This document shows, in pieces, positions 23,914 through 33,430 of a stretch of 64,000 nucleotides of DNA. A program made the translations under genes and the position numbers. The DNA lies in assembly GCF_040675535.1 (NCBI RefSeq), contig NZ_JBFAPC010000001.1, positions 1 to 64,000 on the forward strand, read 5' to 3'. Position 1 is the stretch's first letter; each line of letters opens with the position of its first letter. The DNA is from Patulibacter sp040675535. GTDB taxonomy: Bacteria; Actinomycetota; Thermoleophilia; Solirubrobacterales; Solirubrobacteraceae. The notes below the pieces were generated by a model. It did not search any database and had not been told where the DNA came from. It worked only from the letters and a program-made list of their open reading frames with translations.

Positions 23914-25203
23914 ATGTTCGCCATCTCACGCACCATGGTCGCCTTCGGCGCCGCCGTCGTCTTCTCGCTCGGCGCCGCGGCGTCGGCGTCCGCCACCACG
24001 ATCAACGGCAGCGGCTCGTCGCTGCAGAAGAACGCCCAGCAGAGCCTCTGGGCGCCGTCGTTCACGACGGCGTTCCCGTCCGACGCGATCAGCTACACCT
24101 CGACGAGCTCGGGATCGGGCCTGTCGGAGTTCGGCAACGACAACAGCGTGCTGAAGACGGCTGGCGGCGTCGACGTCTTCGTCGGCACCGACGACGCGCC
24201 CGACGCCACGCAGACCGCCAAGGCGAAGACCGCCACGGGCACCAACGCCAACGAGATCACGGTCCCGGTCGCGCAGGCGCCGGTGGCGATCATCGCCAGC
24301 CTGCCGGCCGGCCTGACGATCAGCAACACGCAGGTCGCGCTGTCGCAGGCGCAGCTCGAGCAGATCTACCACCACGCCGTCCCGGCGTCGGGCGCCTACG
24401 CCGCCAACACCTGGGGCGCGGCGCTGAACGCCGCCGGCGCCTCGATCACCGGCGACACGGGCGGCGCGAGCGCCACGGCGATCACGCTGCAGGTCCGCGT
24501 CGGCGACTCCGGCACGACCCGCGCGGTGAAGGGCTTCCTCGAGCAGATCGACACCGGCGACACGCACGGCTGGAACCACGAGGGCAGCGACTCCTGGACC
24601 AACACGTCCGGCACGACGACCAACGGCGGCGCGAACACGGGCGGCGGCGCGCTGGTCACCAGCACGCTGAGCAACCCGGGCTCGATCGGCTACGCGAACC
24701 TCGCCGACACGACCGCGACGGTCACGAACCTGCCCGTCGCGGTCACGACCGGTGGCTCGGCCTCGCACCAGGTCATCCGCTTCCAGCTGAAGGTTGGTGC
24801 CATTCCCCGGGATGCCTCGTCCAACCCGGCCAGCCAGACGACCGCCGCCGGCAACCTGACCACTTCGGGCTCCGGCTCGTGGAGCGCGGTGCCCGCGAGC
24901 ATCACGGCGACGACGACGTGGGAGAACACGATCGCGAGCTCGACGTCGACGTCGCTCGCCGGCTACCCGCTCGCCGCCCCGACGTACGACCTGGGCTGGG
25001 ACAACTACGCGGCCGTGACCAATGGTGCCGGCGGCGCGGCGACCTACACCGCGGCGCAGATCACCACGGCGAACAACTACTTCGATTACCTGGTCAGCAC
25101 CGCCGTTGGCAAGGGCCAGCCGACGGTCACCGCCAACGGCTACGCGCCGCTGCCCACCAACGTGCAGACGAAGGCCGTGACGGCCGCCGGACTCGTCAAC
25201 TAG
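23914..25203 (+). CDS. Second PstS-like secreted substrate-binding protein
   Basis: The protein has 429 residues from ATG 23914 with AAGGA upstream. A signal peptide (MVAFGAAVVFSLGAAASASA) is followed by ININGSGSS-type start TTINGSGSSLQKNAQQ, a TSSGSGLSEFG loop, FVGTDDAPD, and VPVAQAPVAIIASLPAGL, which parallels the first PstS-like protein (VPVAQAPV versus IPVAQAPV). The usual SGT phosphate loop appears as DSGTTRAVKGFLEQ. It lacks the C-terminal CARDB-like domain of its paralogue; the next gene carries that domain instead. No transporter genes adjoin it, so a free or wall-associated binding role is likely. Confidence 0.82.
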   Translation: MFAISRTMVAFGAAVVFSLGAAASASATTINGSGSSLQKNAQQSLWAPSFTTAFPSDAISYTSTSSGSGLSEFGNDNSVLKTAGGVDVFVGTDDAPDATQTAKAKTATGTNANEITVPVAQAPVAIIASLPAGLTISNTQVALSQAQLEQIYHHAVPASGAYAANTWGAALNAAGASITGDTGGASATAITLQVRVGDSGTTRAVKGFLEQIDTGDTHGWNHEGSDSWTNTSGTTTNGGANTGGGALVTSTLSNPGSIGYANLADTTATVTNLPVAVTTGGSASHQVIRFQLKVGAIPRDASSNPASQTTAAGNLTTSGSGSWSAVPASITATTTWENTIASSTSTSLAGYPLAAPTYDLGWDNYAAVTNGAGGAATYTAAQITTANNYFDYLVSTAVGKGQPTVTANGYAPLPTNVQTKAVTAAGLVN

Positions 25204-25400
25204 CACCCGCCGCACGGCGGTCAGCACCGGCGGCGGGGCGCGAACGCGCGTTCCGCCGCCGTCCGGTCTCCGTCGGTCCGCCCGCCGGCGCTCACGCGCC
25301 GGCGGGCGAGCCCGTTGGCCGTCGCCGCGCGTGTCTGGGCCGCCCCGACTCCCACCCTCTTCCCCTCCCGATTCCGACGTCCGACCCCACGAGGTTCCCT

Positions 25401-28121
25401 GTGTCCCGTAGTCCCGCTCCCGCCCCCGATCGCGGCTCACCCCTGCCCGTTCCGTCCCCGCCGGCCCACGGCACTCGTCGCCGGGGGGCCCGCCTGCTGG
25501 TGTCCGCCGCGGCCGGCCTGGCGTTGCTGGCCGCTCCCGCGCTCGTCGCGGCGCCCGCGCACGCCGCGACCGACCTGTCGAAGTACGGCGAGCTGCACCG
25601 CTTCGGGGGGTTCGACACCGCCCGCTACGCCGAGAACGCGTACACCGGGGCGCTGACGGCCGGCAAGCTCGTCGATCCGGTCGGCTTCACCGTCGACCCG
25701 CAGGACGGCGGCACGGCCACCGCGCCGACGCAGGCCGTGTGGGTGCTGGACCGCACGAACATCGCCGCCGTGCAGCAGTTCCGGCTGCAGAAGCTGAGCC
25801 AGACCGGCGAGGTGCTCGGCACCACGACGTTCTCCGTGCCGAAGGACGCCGACGGCAACAACCGCACCATCGTCGGCCTCGCCGTCGACCACACGACCGG
25901 GTCGGCGGGCGCCGGCGCGGTCTACGCGGTGATCGAGCGCAACACGGCGGGCAGCAACGGCACCATCGGCCGCGCCGAGGAGGTCGTCGGCTGGTCGACC
26001 GCTCCGCAGGACGGCAAGCTCGTCGCGGCCGCCGGCCTGAACCCCGTCGGCGCCGCGCTGCTGGCGCCTGGCGCCGGCTTCGGCGCTCCCGGCGCGCTCG
26101 GGGCCGCGAGCACCCTGGCCGCCGCGGGCAACGAGACCTTCGCGGTGCAGGGCCTGGCCGTCCACACCCGGCCCGGCGGGGCGCGGGCGCTCGCGCTCGC
26201 CAGCGCGCTCACGGGCGAGCTCGTCAGCGGCGATTACGCGCAGGGCGCGGTGGTGCAGGACTTCGCGCTGACCGGCACCCGGGGCGCGCGGCTCGGGCGC
26301 TGGACGTCCGACGCGCTCGCCGGGCTCCCGGACGCGTCCGGGCACGAGTCCACGTCTCAAGGCGCGGCGGGTCTGCAGGCGCTGCCGGACGGCAGCGGCG
26401 CGCTCGCTCTCGTCCTCAGCGGCAACATCGAGTCGGCAGAGATCGTGCGTCTCGACGCCGACCTCGCCAATCCCAAGATCCTCCTCAGCAACGCCCGAAC
26501 CGACTACCCGGTCCTGTGGGCGGCCCAAGGCGGGACGATCGGGCTGCCGGCCCGGGGAACCGTTCCGGAGTACGGGAACACTCCATCGACCGCCGGGGGC
26601 GCGGGCAACCTGACGGTCGCGACGAGCACCGGCGCCTGGGCGGCGGCCGCGGACCCGTACACGTACGGCGGCGGCAGCGGGGACACCAGCAATCGGCCGC
26701 TGACGCAGCAGGGGGTGGCGTTCGTGGATCCGCTGGCGTCGGGGGCGCTCGCCACCCCGATCCCGCCCGTCACGACGGTGGCCGGGACGCTGGCCTCGGC
26801 GACGAAGACCGGGCCGTGCGCGTTCGCCGGCAACGGGCTGACCTTCGCGGCCGGTGCGGGCGGCTCCGTGTGGGTCCTCTCGCGGAGCCAGAGCTCCGTC
26901 TTCCCCTCCGGCGGCGACTACCCGACCACCAGCGGCCGCGAGATCGTCGAGCTCGGCCCCGGCGGCACGGCGTGCAGCGAGCGGCCGTCGGGGACGTTCA
27001 CCGTCCAGGGCGGCACGACGACCGCGCGGACGCCGGCGAGCGACAGCGATCCGCTGATCGTGCCGACCGGCACGAAGGTGACCTTCGACACCGCCTACGA
27101 CGCGACCGACCCGGCGAAGCCGCTGGGTGTCTCGTACGGCCCCGACGCCGAGTTGGCCGGCGTGGTCGCTCCGCGCTTCGGTAAGCGCGAGCTCGGCGCA
27201 TGGGACCTCGACGGCGACGCGACCAACGGTGCCGCCGGCGACGGATACGAGGTCACCGGCGCCCGCCCGAACGACGGCCAGATCAAGGCGTCGTCGTTCG
27301 TGCCCGACGCGACGTTCACGTACACGACGCCCGGCGTCTTCCCGGTCCGCCTGCGGATCCTGGGCGAGTCCGGCCCGTACGTGAAGTCCGGCTCGGTGGT
27401 CGTACAGGCGGCGCAGGCGCCGACGGCGTCGTTCACGGTCGCCGGGGGTGCGACGGCCGGCAAGGCGGTCGCGTTCGACGGGTCCGGGTCGACGACGGCG
27501 TTGGGGACGACGCTGAAGTCGTACCGGTGGGATTGGGGTGATGGGTCGGCCCCGGAGACGACGTCGACGGCGCAGGCGTCGCACGTGTACGGGGCGGCGG
27601 GGTCGTTCACCGCGAAGTTGCGGGTGACGAACAACACGTTCCAGAACAGCACGGAGGTGACGCGGTCGGTGTCGGTGGCGCCGAAGCCGGTGGATCAGCA
27701 GCAGCCGCCGACGCAGACGACGACGCAGACCACGCCGACGACGACGGTGCCGACCACACAGCTCCCGCCGCCTGGCCTCAAGCCGACGCTGGTCGCGAAG
27801 TTCGCGCTGTCGATCGCGAAGCCGAAGGCGGTCAAGCGCGGGAAGTCGCTGTCGTTCAAGGTGACGGTTCGCAACTCCGGGACCGCAGGGTCTGCGGCAT
27901 CGGTGTTGACGGTGACGCCGCCCAAGGGCGTGCGGGTCGGCTCCGGCAAGGCCGGCAAGGCCGTGAAGGTCAAGGTCGCCGCGATCAAGGCCGGTGGCTC
28001 GAAGGTGATCACGGTGAAGCTGAAGACGGCCAAGTCGACGAAGACGTCGACGAAGATCAAGCTCAGCCTCGCCGGTGGCGGGCTGAAGGCGTCCGGCACG
28101 CTCAGCCTCAAGCTGAAGTAG
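25401..28121 (+). CDS. Secreted PKD-domain protein with CARDB-like tail
   Basis: The 906-residue protein starts at GTG 25401 (GAGG 6 bases upstream). A signal peptide (LLVSAAAGLALLAAPALVAAPAHA, residues about 32-58) leads to a large beta-rich region (60-660) with propeller-like repeats but no catalytic motif I recognise. A PKD domain (about 673-763, SYRWDWGDGS, HVYGAAGSF) follows, then a Thr-rich linker and the domain at 798-906 that is nearly identical to the end of the first PstS-like protein. It looks like an extracellular adhesin or matrix-type protein. It follows the second PstS-like gene by 197 bases on the same strand. Confidence 0.8.
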   Translation: MSRSPAPAPDRGSPLPVPSPPAHGTRRRGARLLVSAAAGLALLAAPALVAAPAHAATDLSKYGELHRFGGFDTARYAENAYTGALTAGKLVDPVGFTVDPQDGGTATAPTQAVWVLDRTNIAAVQQFRLQKLSQTGEVLGTTTFSVPKDADGNNRTIVGLAVDHTTGSAGAGAVYAVIERNTAGSNGTIGRAEEVVGWSTAPQDGKLVAAAGLNPVGAALLAPGAGFGAPGALGAASTLAAAGNETFAVQGLAVHTRPGGARALALASALTGELVSGDYAQGAVVQDFALTGTRGARLGRWTSDALAGLPDASGHESTSQGAAGLQALPDGSGALALVLSGNIESAEIVRLDADLANPKILLSNARTDYPVLWAAQGGTIGLPARGTVPEYGNTPSTAGGAGNLTVATSTGAWAAAADPYTYGGGSGDTSNRPLTQQGVAFVDPLASGALATPIPPVTTVAGTLASATKTGPCAFAGNGLTFAAGAGGSVWVLSRSQSSVFPSGGDYPTTSGREIVELGPGGTACSERPSGTFTVQGGTTTARTPASDSDPLIVPTGTKVTFDTAYDATDPAKPLGVSYGPDAELAGVVAPRFGKRELGAWDLDGDATNGAAGDGYEVTGARPNDGQIKASSFVPDATFTYTTPGVFPVRLRILGESGPYVKSGSVVVQAAQAPTASFTVAGGATAGKAVAFDGSGSTTALGTTLKSYRWDWGDGSAPETTSTAQASHVYGAAGSFTAKLRVTNNTFQNSTEVTRSVSVAPKPVDQQQPPTQTTTQTTPTTTVPTTQLPPPGLKPTLVAKFALSIAKPKAVKRGKSLSFKVTVRNSGTAGSAASVLTVTPPKGVRVGSGKAGKAVKVKVAAIKAGGSKVITVKLKTAKSTKTSTKIKLSLAGGGLKASGTLSLKLK
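27792..28121 (+). repeat. Duplicated C-terminal domain, copy 2
   Basis: Counterpart of 20126-20455, same length (330 bases). Differences are concentrated at about 14 residues, mostly conservative, which suggests recent duplication or gene conversion. Confidence 0.85.
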
Positions 28122-28136
28122 CCCGGTACTGGCGGG

Positions 28137-28167
28137 GGCGGGTCGAGCGCTGCCTGCTCGACCCGCC
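28137..28167 (+). terminator. Hairpin terminator after the PKD gene
   Basis: A perfect 12-bp stem (28137-28148 with 28156-28167) and a 7-base loop begins 16 bases after the stop. Confidence 0.65.
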
Positions 28168-28706
28168 TCACCGGAGCGCGCGTGCCCCCGGTCTGGCGGC
28201 ACCGCGCGAGAGGACTGCGCCAGAACCGGCCAACGATTCCAAGGCGAACCGGGCCCGACGCCCGCATGACACGGACGATCCAGTCTACGGGTTGGACGTC
28301 CCGACGTCGACGTCGGCGATGCGCCGCGTGCTCACCGCCCGTGACGCTCCCGGGCCGGGACGAACGTCTCAGGGTCGTCGCCTCTCGCCCGCCGACGGTG
28401 CGGAGCCCGCGGTCGCGCGTGCCCACCCGGACCGTCGCGAGTGGGTGAGCGGCGGCTCGCCGTCGCGGTCGTCCAGGCGCACCGGTCGGTAGACCGGCCG
28501 GGCCCGGTCGCGCTCGGGGCGACGGGACCGCGTCGTGGGGTCAGGATCGCGCGTACCCATGCGGCCGACGGTACGCCCGGGAGGCCTCGGTGGCCAGGGC
28601 GTTCCCCAACCGTTCACGTCGTCGACGGGCCGGGGCGTCCGTCAGGCGTCCGTGAGGGCGAGGACGAGAGCGTCAGAGCGCACGACGGCGACGCCCGGCA
28701 AGCGGG
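28168..28706. other. Apparently non-coding interval
   Basis: Frames here give Arg/Pro-rich low-quality translations. The interval holds the second 31-bp repeat and a GTTCCCCAACC, GTTCACGTCGT pair (28601-28622) in 11-base register, with no plus-strand gene directly downstream. A 63-residue minus-strand frame (to 28369) ending PVYRPVRLDDRDGEPPLTHS cannot be excluded as a gene. Confidence 0.4.
28226..28256 (+). repeat. 31-bp direct repeat, copy 2
   Basis: Matches 23844-23874 at 29 of 31 bases and lies just beyond the PKD-gene terminator. Confidence 0.75.
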
Positions 28707-29132
28707 TCAGCCGTCCGGACGCAGGACGTCGTGCGGGAAGCGGTCGACGCGGTCGATGACCCCGTCGAGGAACGCGGTGGCCATCGGGCCGCTGACCCGG
28801 CGGCGCTTCGACGACGCGTAGGTCCGCAGGGCGTCGTTCGTGCTCAGGTGCTGCGCGGCGACGCTGATGTCGATGAGGATCTGGTGGACCTCGGCGTCGT
28901 CCCCGGCGGCCGTCGCCGTCGCGTCGGCGTAGTACCGCCATCCGCTGCCGCTCGCACGACTGCCGGGCCGGCGCTGGCGCAACAGCCGGGCGTAGTCCCC
29001 ACCGTGCGCCCGCAACAGCAGCGCGACCGCGTCGGCCGACAACGCATCGGCCGTCTTCGTCGTCCCGTCGCGGGGAGTCGGGTCCCGCCCTTCACGTCCG
29101 CTTTCGGACATCGCGGCCTCGTCGGTCGGCAT
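28707..29132 (-). CDS. Hypothetical soluble protein
   Basis: The protein has 141 residues from ATG 29132, which has AGGA 8 bases upstream. The first 30 residues are charged and disordered; the rest is helical (ALSADAVALLLRAHGGDYARLLRQRR, DDAEVHQILIDISVAAQHLS, ALRTYASSKRRRVSGPMATAFLDGVIDRVDRF). No signal peptide, membrane segment or known family. It lies downstream of the beta-propeller operon on the same strand, after a 192-base gap. Confidence 0.6.
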   Translation of the reverse strand: MPTDEAAMSESGREGRDPTPRDGTTKTADALSADAVALLLRAHGGDYARLLRQRRPGSRASGSGWRYYADATATAAGDDAEVHQILIDISVAAQHLSTNDALRTYASSKRRRVSGPMATAFLDGVIDRVDRFPHDVLRPDG

Positions 29133-29324
29133 GACGATGTCCTGCCGCAGCCCCGGAACTCGAAGCCCCGACCGACACCAGCTACCCCACGCAGTCAAGC
29201 ACGCTCAGGACTCGCGGTGGGGTAGCGCGGGGTTCATCGCGGCGGAGACGAGGGTCCGCCGCGCGCTCAGCGCTCGTAGTGGTAGCGGGCTTGCAGCACG
29301 ACGAGGTCACCGTCGAGGGTGACG

Positions 29325-31217
29325 TCACCGCGTGGACACGCTGTCGCCGCTGCTGCTGCCGCCGCCGTCCACCGGGACGACCTCGGTCAGCGGCTTGCCG
29401 ACGCGGGTGACGCGCAGGTCGATCTTCGTCGGCCAGCGCTTGCGGTCGAGCTTCAGGCGCAGGGTGTGGGCGCCGGTGCTCAGCGTGGTGCGCTTCGTCT
29501 GGGCGACGACGCGCAGCACGGTCTTCGTCCGCTTCTTGGTCTTGCCCTTCGCCTTGACCGTCACCTTGGTCGTGCGCAGCGCCCGCAGCTGGACCTTCGC
29601 GCGGCCACGGAGCACGATCCGGATCGTGAGCGTGTTGCCCTTGACGACGCGCGCCTTGCCCGTCGACTTCAGCGGGGAGAGGACGCGGGTCGTGGTCGTC
29701 GGGGTCGGCGTGGCGGCCAGCGTGGGCGGGACGACCGGCGGCGCCTGGTTGGCCAGCGAGTCGTCGACCGGGATCGCGTCGGGCGGGACGAACGGCGTGC
29801 CGCCGTCGGACGGGCGGAACGAGATGACGGACGCGAACGCCGGATCGGTGTCCTGGGCGCGCGTCGTGCCGTCGGTCAGGTGGAAGAGCCAGCCGGCGTC
29901 GGTGGCCGCCCAGCAGTCGTCGACCGCCGGGCAGGCGATCGGGCCGGCGTTGCCGCGTCCGCCGACGTCCTGGTCGGGGCCCAGCCGCACGGGTGCGCCC
30001 GCCGTGCCGTCCGCGGCGATCCGTGCCACGCGGGCTCCGTCGTCCCCGTCGGGGTCGTAGGACACCCAGGCGGCGGGCTGGCCCGGGACGGCGGCGATCG
30101 CCGACGGGGTCGCGTCGACCGGGATCGCCGCCGGGGGGATCTCGACCTGGCGCCACTCGCCGCCGGCGTACCGCAGGGCGAGCGGATGGCCCGTGGCCTT
30201 CCCCGCCGGGACGAACGAGCCCGACGCGAGCGGGCCGGTCACGGCCCAGAGCTGCGGGGACGCCGGACGGGACGCCGGATCGATCGTGCCGCCGTCGCTC
30301 GAGAGCTGCAGGCCCGTCATCGTGACCGGCGAGACCGGGCGGCCGGACGCCGCGTCCGTGCCCCAGTTCGGCAGCGGCGGGCAGATCACGCCGGTGCAGC
30401 CGGCGTCGTCCAGCGGCGCGTCGGTGATCCGCACGCCGCCGGCGTCGTTGCGCAGATCGTGGAGGACGGCCGGATGGTCGGGGTCCTCGGCGGGATCGAC
30501 CGCGTCGTTGCGGCCGAGCGTGACGGACTCGACCGTCCGGCCGCCGATCGTGACCATCGACGCGACGCGGTGCGGGTGCAGGCCGCCCACGCGGGAGAGC
30601 GTCGAGCCGTCCCAGTGCAGGTGGAACGGGAGGCTGCTCCCCCGGGCCGACAGCCCGCCGAACCAGCAGTCCGACGGACCGCTGCACGTTGCGCTGTTCA
30701 TCGGCGAGTACGACGTCGGCTGGCCGACCGGGAGCGCGTAGGAGGCCACGACCTGGCCGTCCTTGAAGTGGCACAGAGAGACGTTCCTGGAGTCCGCGCC
30801 GCCGCCGACGATCTGGCCCGGGCGCTGGTCGGCGATCGTCCAGAACTCGTCGGGTCCGGCCCACGCGACGCGGCCCTGGCCCTGCACGCCGGAGTCGCTG
30901 ATCTCGGGGCTGCCGCCGCAGACCGTGGAGAGCTGCCGCCAGCTGCGTCCGTCGTAGGTGTAGAGCCCCTGCGGGACGACGCCGTTTCCGGCGGTCATCA
31001 GGACGCCGCGGTTCGGCGACCAGAAGCTGATGTCGGTCACGGGGCCGAGCGCGACGCCGTAGGGCGCGGGGGAGGCACCGTCGGGCAGGGCGGGGGCGTC
31101 GGCCGGAGCGAACCGCCAGGTGGCGTCGGCGTGCGCGCTCGGGGCGGCGACCGTCGTGGCGACGGCGAGCGTCGCGAGGCCCGCGAGCAGCGAGGCCGCG
31201 CGGCGCAGGGTGATCAT
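29325..31217 (-). CDS. Secreted beta-propeller-like protein, third gene of operon
   Basis: The 630-residue protein starts at ATG 31217, overlapping the stop of the preceding gene by 4 bases. A signal peptide (LLAGLATLAVATTVAAPSAHA) is followed by repeated sheet motifs of a WD/Kelch-like propeller (GVALGPVTDISFWSPNRGVLMTAG, GGEWRQVEIPP, CWAATDAGWLFHL). A Pro/Thr linker and a basic C-terminal domain follow (KARVVKGNTLTIRIVLRG, KAKGKTKKRTKTVLR). Several paired Cys (CSGPSDC, CTGVIC, CPAVDDC) suggest disulfides. No enzyme motif. It probably binds a surface ligand together with its operon partners. Confidence 0.78.
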   Translation of the reverse strand: MITLRRAASLLAGLATLAVATTVAAPSAHADATWRFAPADAPALPDGASPAPYGVALGPVTDISFWSPNRGVLMTAGNGVVPQGLYTYDGRSWRQLSTVCGGSPEISDSGVQGQGRVAWAGPDEFWTIADQRPGQIVGGGADSRNVSLCHFKDGQVVASYALPVGQPTSYSPMNSATCSGPSDCWFGGLSARGSSLPFHLHWDGSTLSRVGGLHPHRVASMVTIGGRTVESVTLGRNDAVDPAEDPDHPAVLHDLRNDAGGVRITDAPLDDAGCTGVICPPLPNWGTDAASGRPVSPVTMTGLQLSSDGGTIDPASRPASPQLWAVTGPLASGSFVPAGKATGHPLALRYAGGEWRQVEIPPAAIPVDATPSAIAAVPGQPAAWVSYDPDGDDGARVARIAADGTAGAPVRLGPDQDVGGRGNAGPIACPAVDDCWAATDAGWLFHLTDGTTRAQDTDPAFASVISFRPSDGGTPFVPPDAIPVDDSLANQAPPVVPPTLAATPTPTTTTRVLSPLKSTGKARVVKGNTLTIRIVLRGRAKVQLRALRTTKVTVKAKGKTKKRTKTVLRVVAQTKRTTLSTGAHTLRLKLDRKRWPTKIDLRVTRVGKPLTEVVPVDGGGSSSGDSVSTR

Positions 31218-33430
31218 CGGGTGCTCCCGGATCGGTCGGTGGTCGTGCCGGGGGTCGACAGGATCGCGGCGGACTTCGTGGTGGCGGACCGCCGCAGGCG
31301 CTCGCGGCGCTTCTTGGCGGCCGTCTTCTTCCTGGCGGCCGCCCGCTTCTTGGCCGCGGCCTTCTTGGCGGCGGCCTTCTTCGCCGCCGCCTTCTTCTGC
31401 GCGGCGGTCAGCGTGACGCGGAAGCGGGCGGCGACGTCCGTGCGCAGCGTCGGCTTGCCGGCGCTCGTGAACGTCACGCCGACCGTGGTGTCGAGGCCGT
31501 GCTTGGTGCGCACGAGCGGGCGGTAGGCCTTCGCCACCGTCAGGCGCAGGGTGGTGCGGCCGGGGCGCTTGGCGGTCGCCTTCGCGCTCGTCAGGGACTT
31601 GGTGACCACCGTGCGCTTGCGGCGCTTGACGACGGTGACCCGCCCGCGGGCGGTGACGGTGAGCCGGCCGGCGTCGGGCACCGTCACGTCGACGGTCAGC
31701 CGGCCGTCCGCGCGCCGGTGGGTGCTGAGGCCCAGCCGGCGGGTCGCGACCGCGACGGCGGCGGGGCCGGGCGGGGCCGTCACGGACTGCACGCCGGGCA
31801 CCGCGGGCACGCGGCGCTCGTCGAGCGTGAAGACCCCGGTCGCCCCGACGCTGTTGGCGCCGAAGACGAGGTTCGTGGCCCCGGAGGTGAACGCGATGCG
31901 CGCGCCGTCGCCGCTGAGCGCGGGGGAGAGCGTGCCGCGATTTCCCGGTGCGCCGTCGTAGCCGATGCTGGCGAGCGACAGCGTGCCGGCACCGAGGTCG
32001 GCGACGTAGAGCTGTTGGATCTCGGCGGTCGCTCCGAGTGACGGGGTGATGAGTGCGGGAGGGCTGAACGGGAACGCGGTGCGGGTCGTCACGAAGGCCA
32101 GGTGCCGGGCGTCGGCGGAGAACGCCAGGTCGGTGATCTGTCCGGAACGGGAGAAGTCCTCGAAATCCGTGCTGGCCCACCGGGTGACCGGGCGGGTCGC
32201 TTGCCGGCGCGTGAGTCCGGGACTCATGTCGACGACGTAGACGTCGGGGGGCTCGTCGCTGAAGTACGAGACGTTCGCGAGCGACGCCTTCTTCTCGTCG
32301 GTCGCCGCCTCGACGAGCAGCGCGACCGTCCGCCCGTCGGCACTGAGCGCGGGCACCATCCCCGGCAGCCGCGGCGCGAGGCCCCAGGTGCCGAGGCCGA
32401 ATACCCCACCGTTCCCCTGGTTCGAGTTTCCTTCTTTGTCGAACAGCGTGTCGAAGGGCCCCACGCAGCCGCAGGCAGGGTCGTCGCCGCCGACGATCCG
32501 CCGCGTCGCCGCGCCGGGGCCATCCGCGACACGGCGCCACAGCGGCTCGAGGTAGCGACCGAGCCGCTGCCCTGTGTCCGCCATCCCCCCCGGCACGACC
32601 GGCGCCTGCGCCGCGATGTCGGTGCCCATCCACGCCACCGTCGTGCCGTCCGCGCTGATCGCGGCGGAGCTCCGCTCGGCGATCGTCGCGTCGTCACCGG
32701 CGACCGTCGGCACGAACGCGCCGCCGTCGGCGACGGGGACCGGCGCCGCGCCGAGCGACTCGCGGGTCTGGGTGACGAGCGTGGTGCTGCGGGCGTCGAG
32801 GTCGCGCAGCGCCACCTGGGCTGCGGGCGTGACCGGGTCGCCGGCCGCGGGCGCGGTCAGGTCGGACGCGCCGAGGACGGTGAACGCCACACGGCGGCCG
32901 TCGGCGCTGAGCGCCACCCGTCCGGCCGCCGCCGAGCCACCGGACGTGCAGGTGCCGCCCGTCCCCGCGTCGTAGCTGAGGCCGGTGGCGCCGCCGTCGC
33001 GGGCGGACGCGAGCGCGAACGCGTCCGCAGCGTCGGCCGGGCGCGACAGGTCGCGCACGTAGACGTCGCGGCAGCCGTCGCCGCTGTCGTTGGCGGGGTC
33101 CAGCGCCGCGGTCGTCGTGAAGGCCACGTAGCGGCCGTCGCCGGAGACGGACGGGGTCGCAGCGTCGCCGCCCGCGACGAGGTCGAGGGCGCCGGTCACG
33201 AGGTCCCGCCGGTAGACGCCGGAGACGCCGGCGACGGAGCCCGTGAAGACGACGTACCGACCGTCGCCGGAGACCGCGGGCTGCCGGGCCACGTCGGACT
33301 CGAGCGTCGCGTTGCCGGACACGAGCCGGGGCACGTCGAACGCCGCGTGCGCGGCGGTGGGCAGCGCGAGGCCGGCCACGACCACGAGGGCCGCCACGGC
33401 GGGGCGGGCGGTCGACCTGCGGGGGCTCAT
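31214..33430 (-). CDS. Secreted TolB/PD40-type beta-propeller with histone-like Lys/Ala tail
   Basis: The 738-residue protein (ATG 33430) has a signal peptide (VAALVVVAGLALPTAAHA). At least five PD40-like repeats are readable (AVSGDGRYVVFTG, SVSGDGRYVAFTT, ALSADGRRVAFTV, AISADGTTVAWMG, ALSGDGARIAFTS), the pattern of a TolB-like propeller. After an Ig-like domain the C-terminus (about 677-715) is a run of AAAKK and AAAKKR repeats resembling a histone H1 tail. Outside the cell such a polycation would bind wall teichoic acid, DNA or other polyanions. Both gene ends overlap the neighbours by 4 bases. Confidence 0.8.
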   Translation of the reverse strand: MSPRRSTARPAVAALVVVAGLALPTAAHAAFDVPRLVSGNATLESDVARQPAVSGDGRYVVFTGSVAGVSGVYRRDLVTGALDLVAGGDAATPSVSGDGRYVAFTTTAALDPANDSGDGCRDVYVRDLSRPADAADAFALASARDGGATGLSYDAGTGGTCTSGGSAAAGRVALSADGRRVAFTVLGASDLTAPAAGDPVTPAAQVALRDLDARSTTLVTQTRESLGAAPVPVADGGAFVPTVAGDDATIAERSSAAISADGTTVAWMGTDIAAQAPVVPGGMADTGQRLGRYLEPLWRRVADGPGAATRRIVGGDDPACGCVGPFDTLFDKEGNSNQGNGGVFGLGTWGLAPRLPGMVPALSADGRTVALLVEAATDEKKASLANVSYFSDEPPDVYVVDMSPGLTRRQATRPVTRWASTDFEDFSRSGQITDLAFSADARHLAFVTTRTAFPFSPPALITPSLGATAEIQQLYVADLGAGTLSLASIGYDGAPGNRGTLSPALSGDGARIAFTSGATNLVFGANSVGATGVFTLDERRVPAVPGVQSVTAPPGPAAVAVATRRLGLSTHRRADGRLTVDVTVPDAGRLTVTARGRVTVVKRRKRTVVTKSLTSAKATAKRPGRTTLRLTVAKAYRPLVRTKHGLDTTVGVTFTSAGKPTLRTDVAARFRVTLTAAQKKAAAKKAAAKKAAAKKRAAARKKTAAKKRRERLRRSATTKSAAILSTPGTTTDRSGSTR

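Noticed and set aside
25437..28202. Very long minus-strand open frames opposite the PKD gene
   Set aside because: They are Arg/Gly/Ala-rich antisense translations typical of high-GC DNA, with no signal peptide or motif; the plus frame has the signal peptide, PKD and CARDB-like domains.
29262..29335. Minus-strand frame ending in a protein-like GDVTLDGDLVVLQARYHYER
   Set aside because: The upstream part of this frame runs through the end of the propeller gene in another frame, with no start or ribosome site; probably coincidence, at most a gene remnant.
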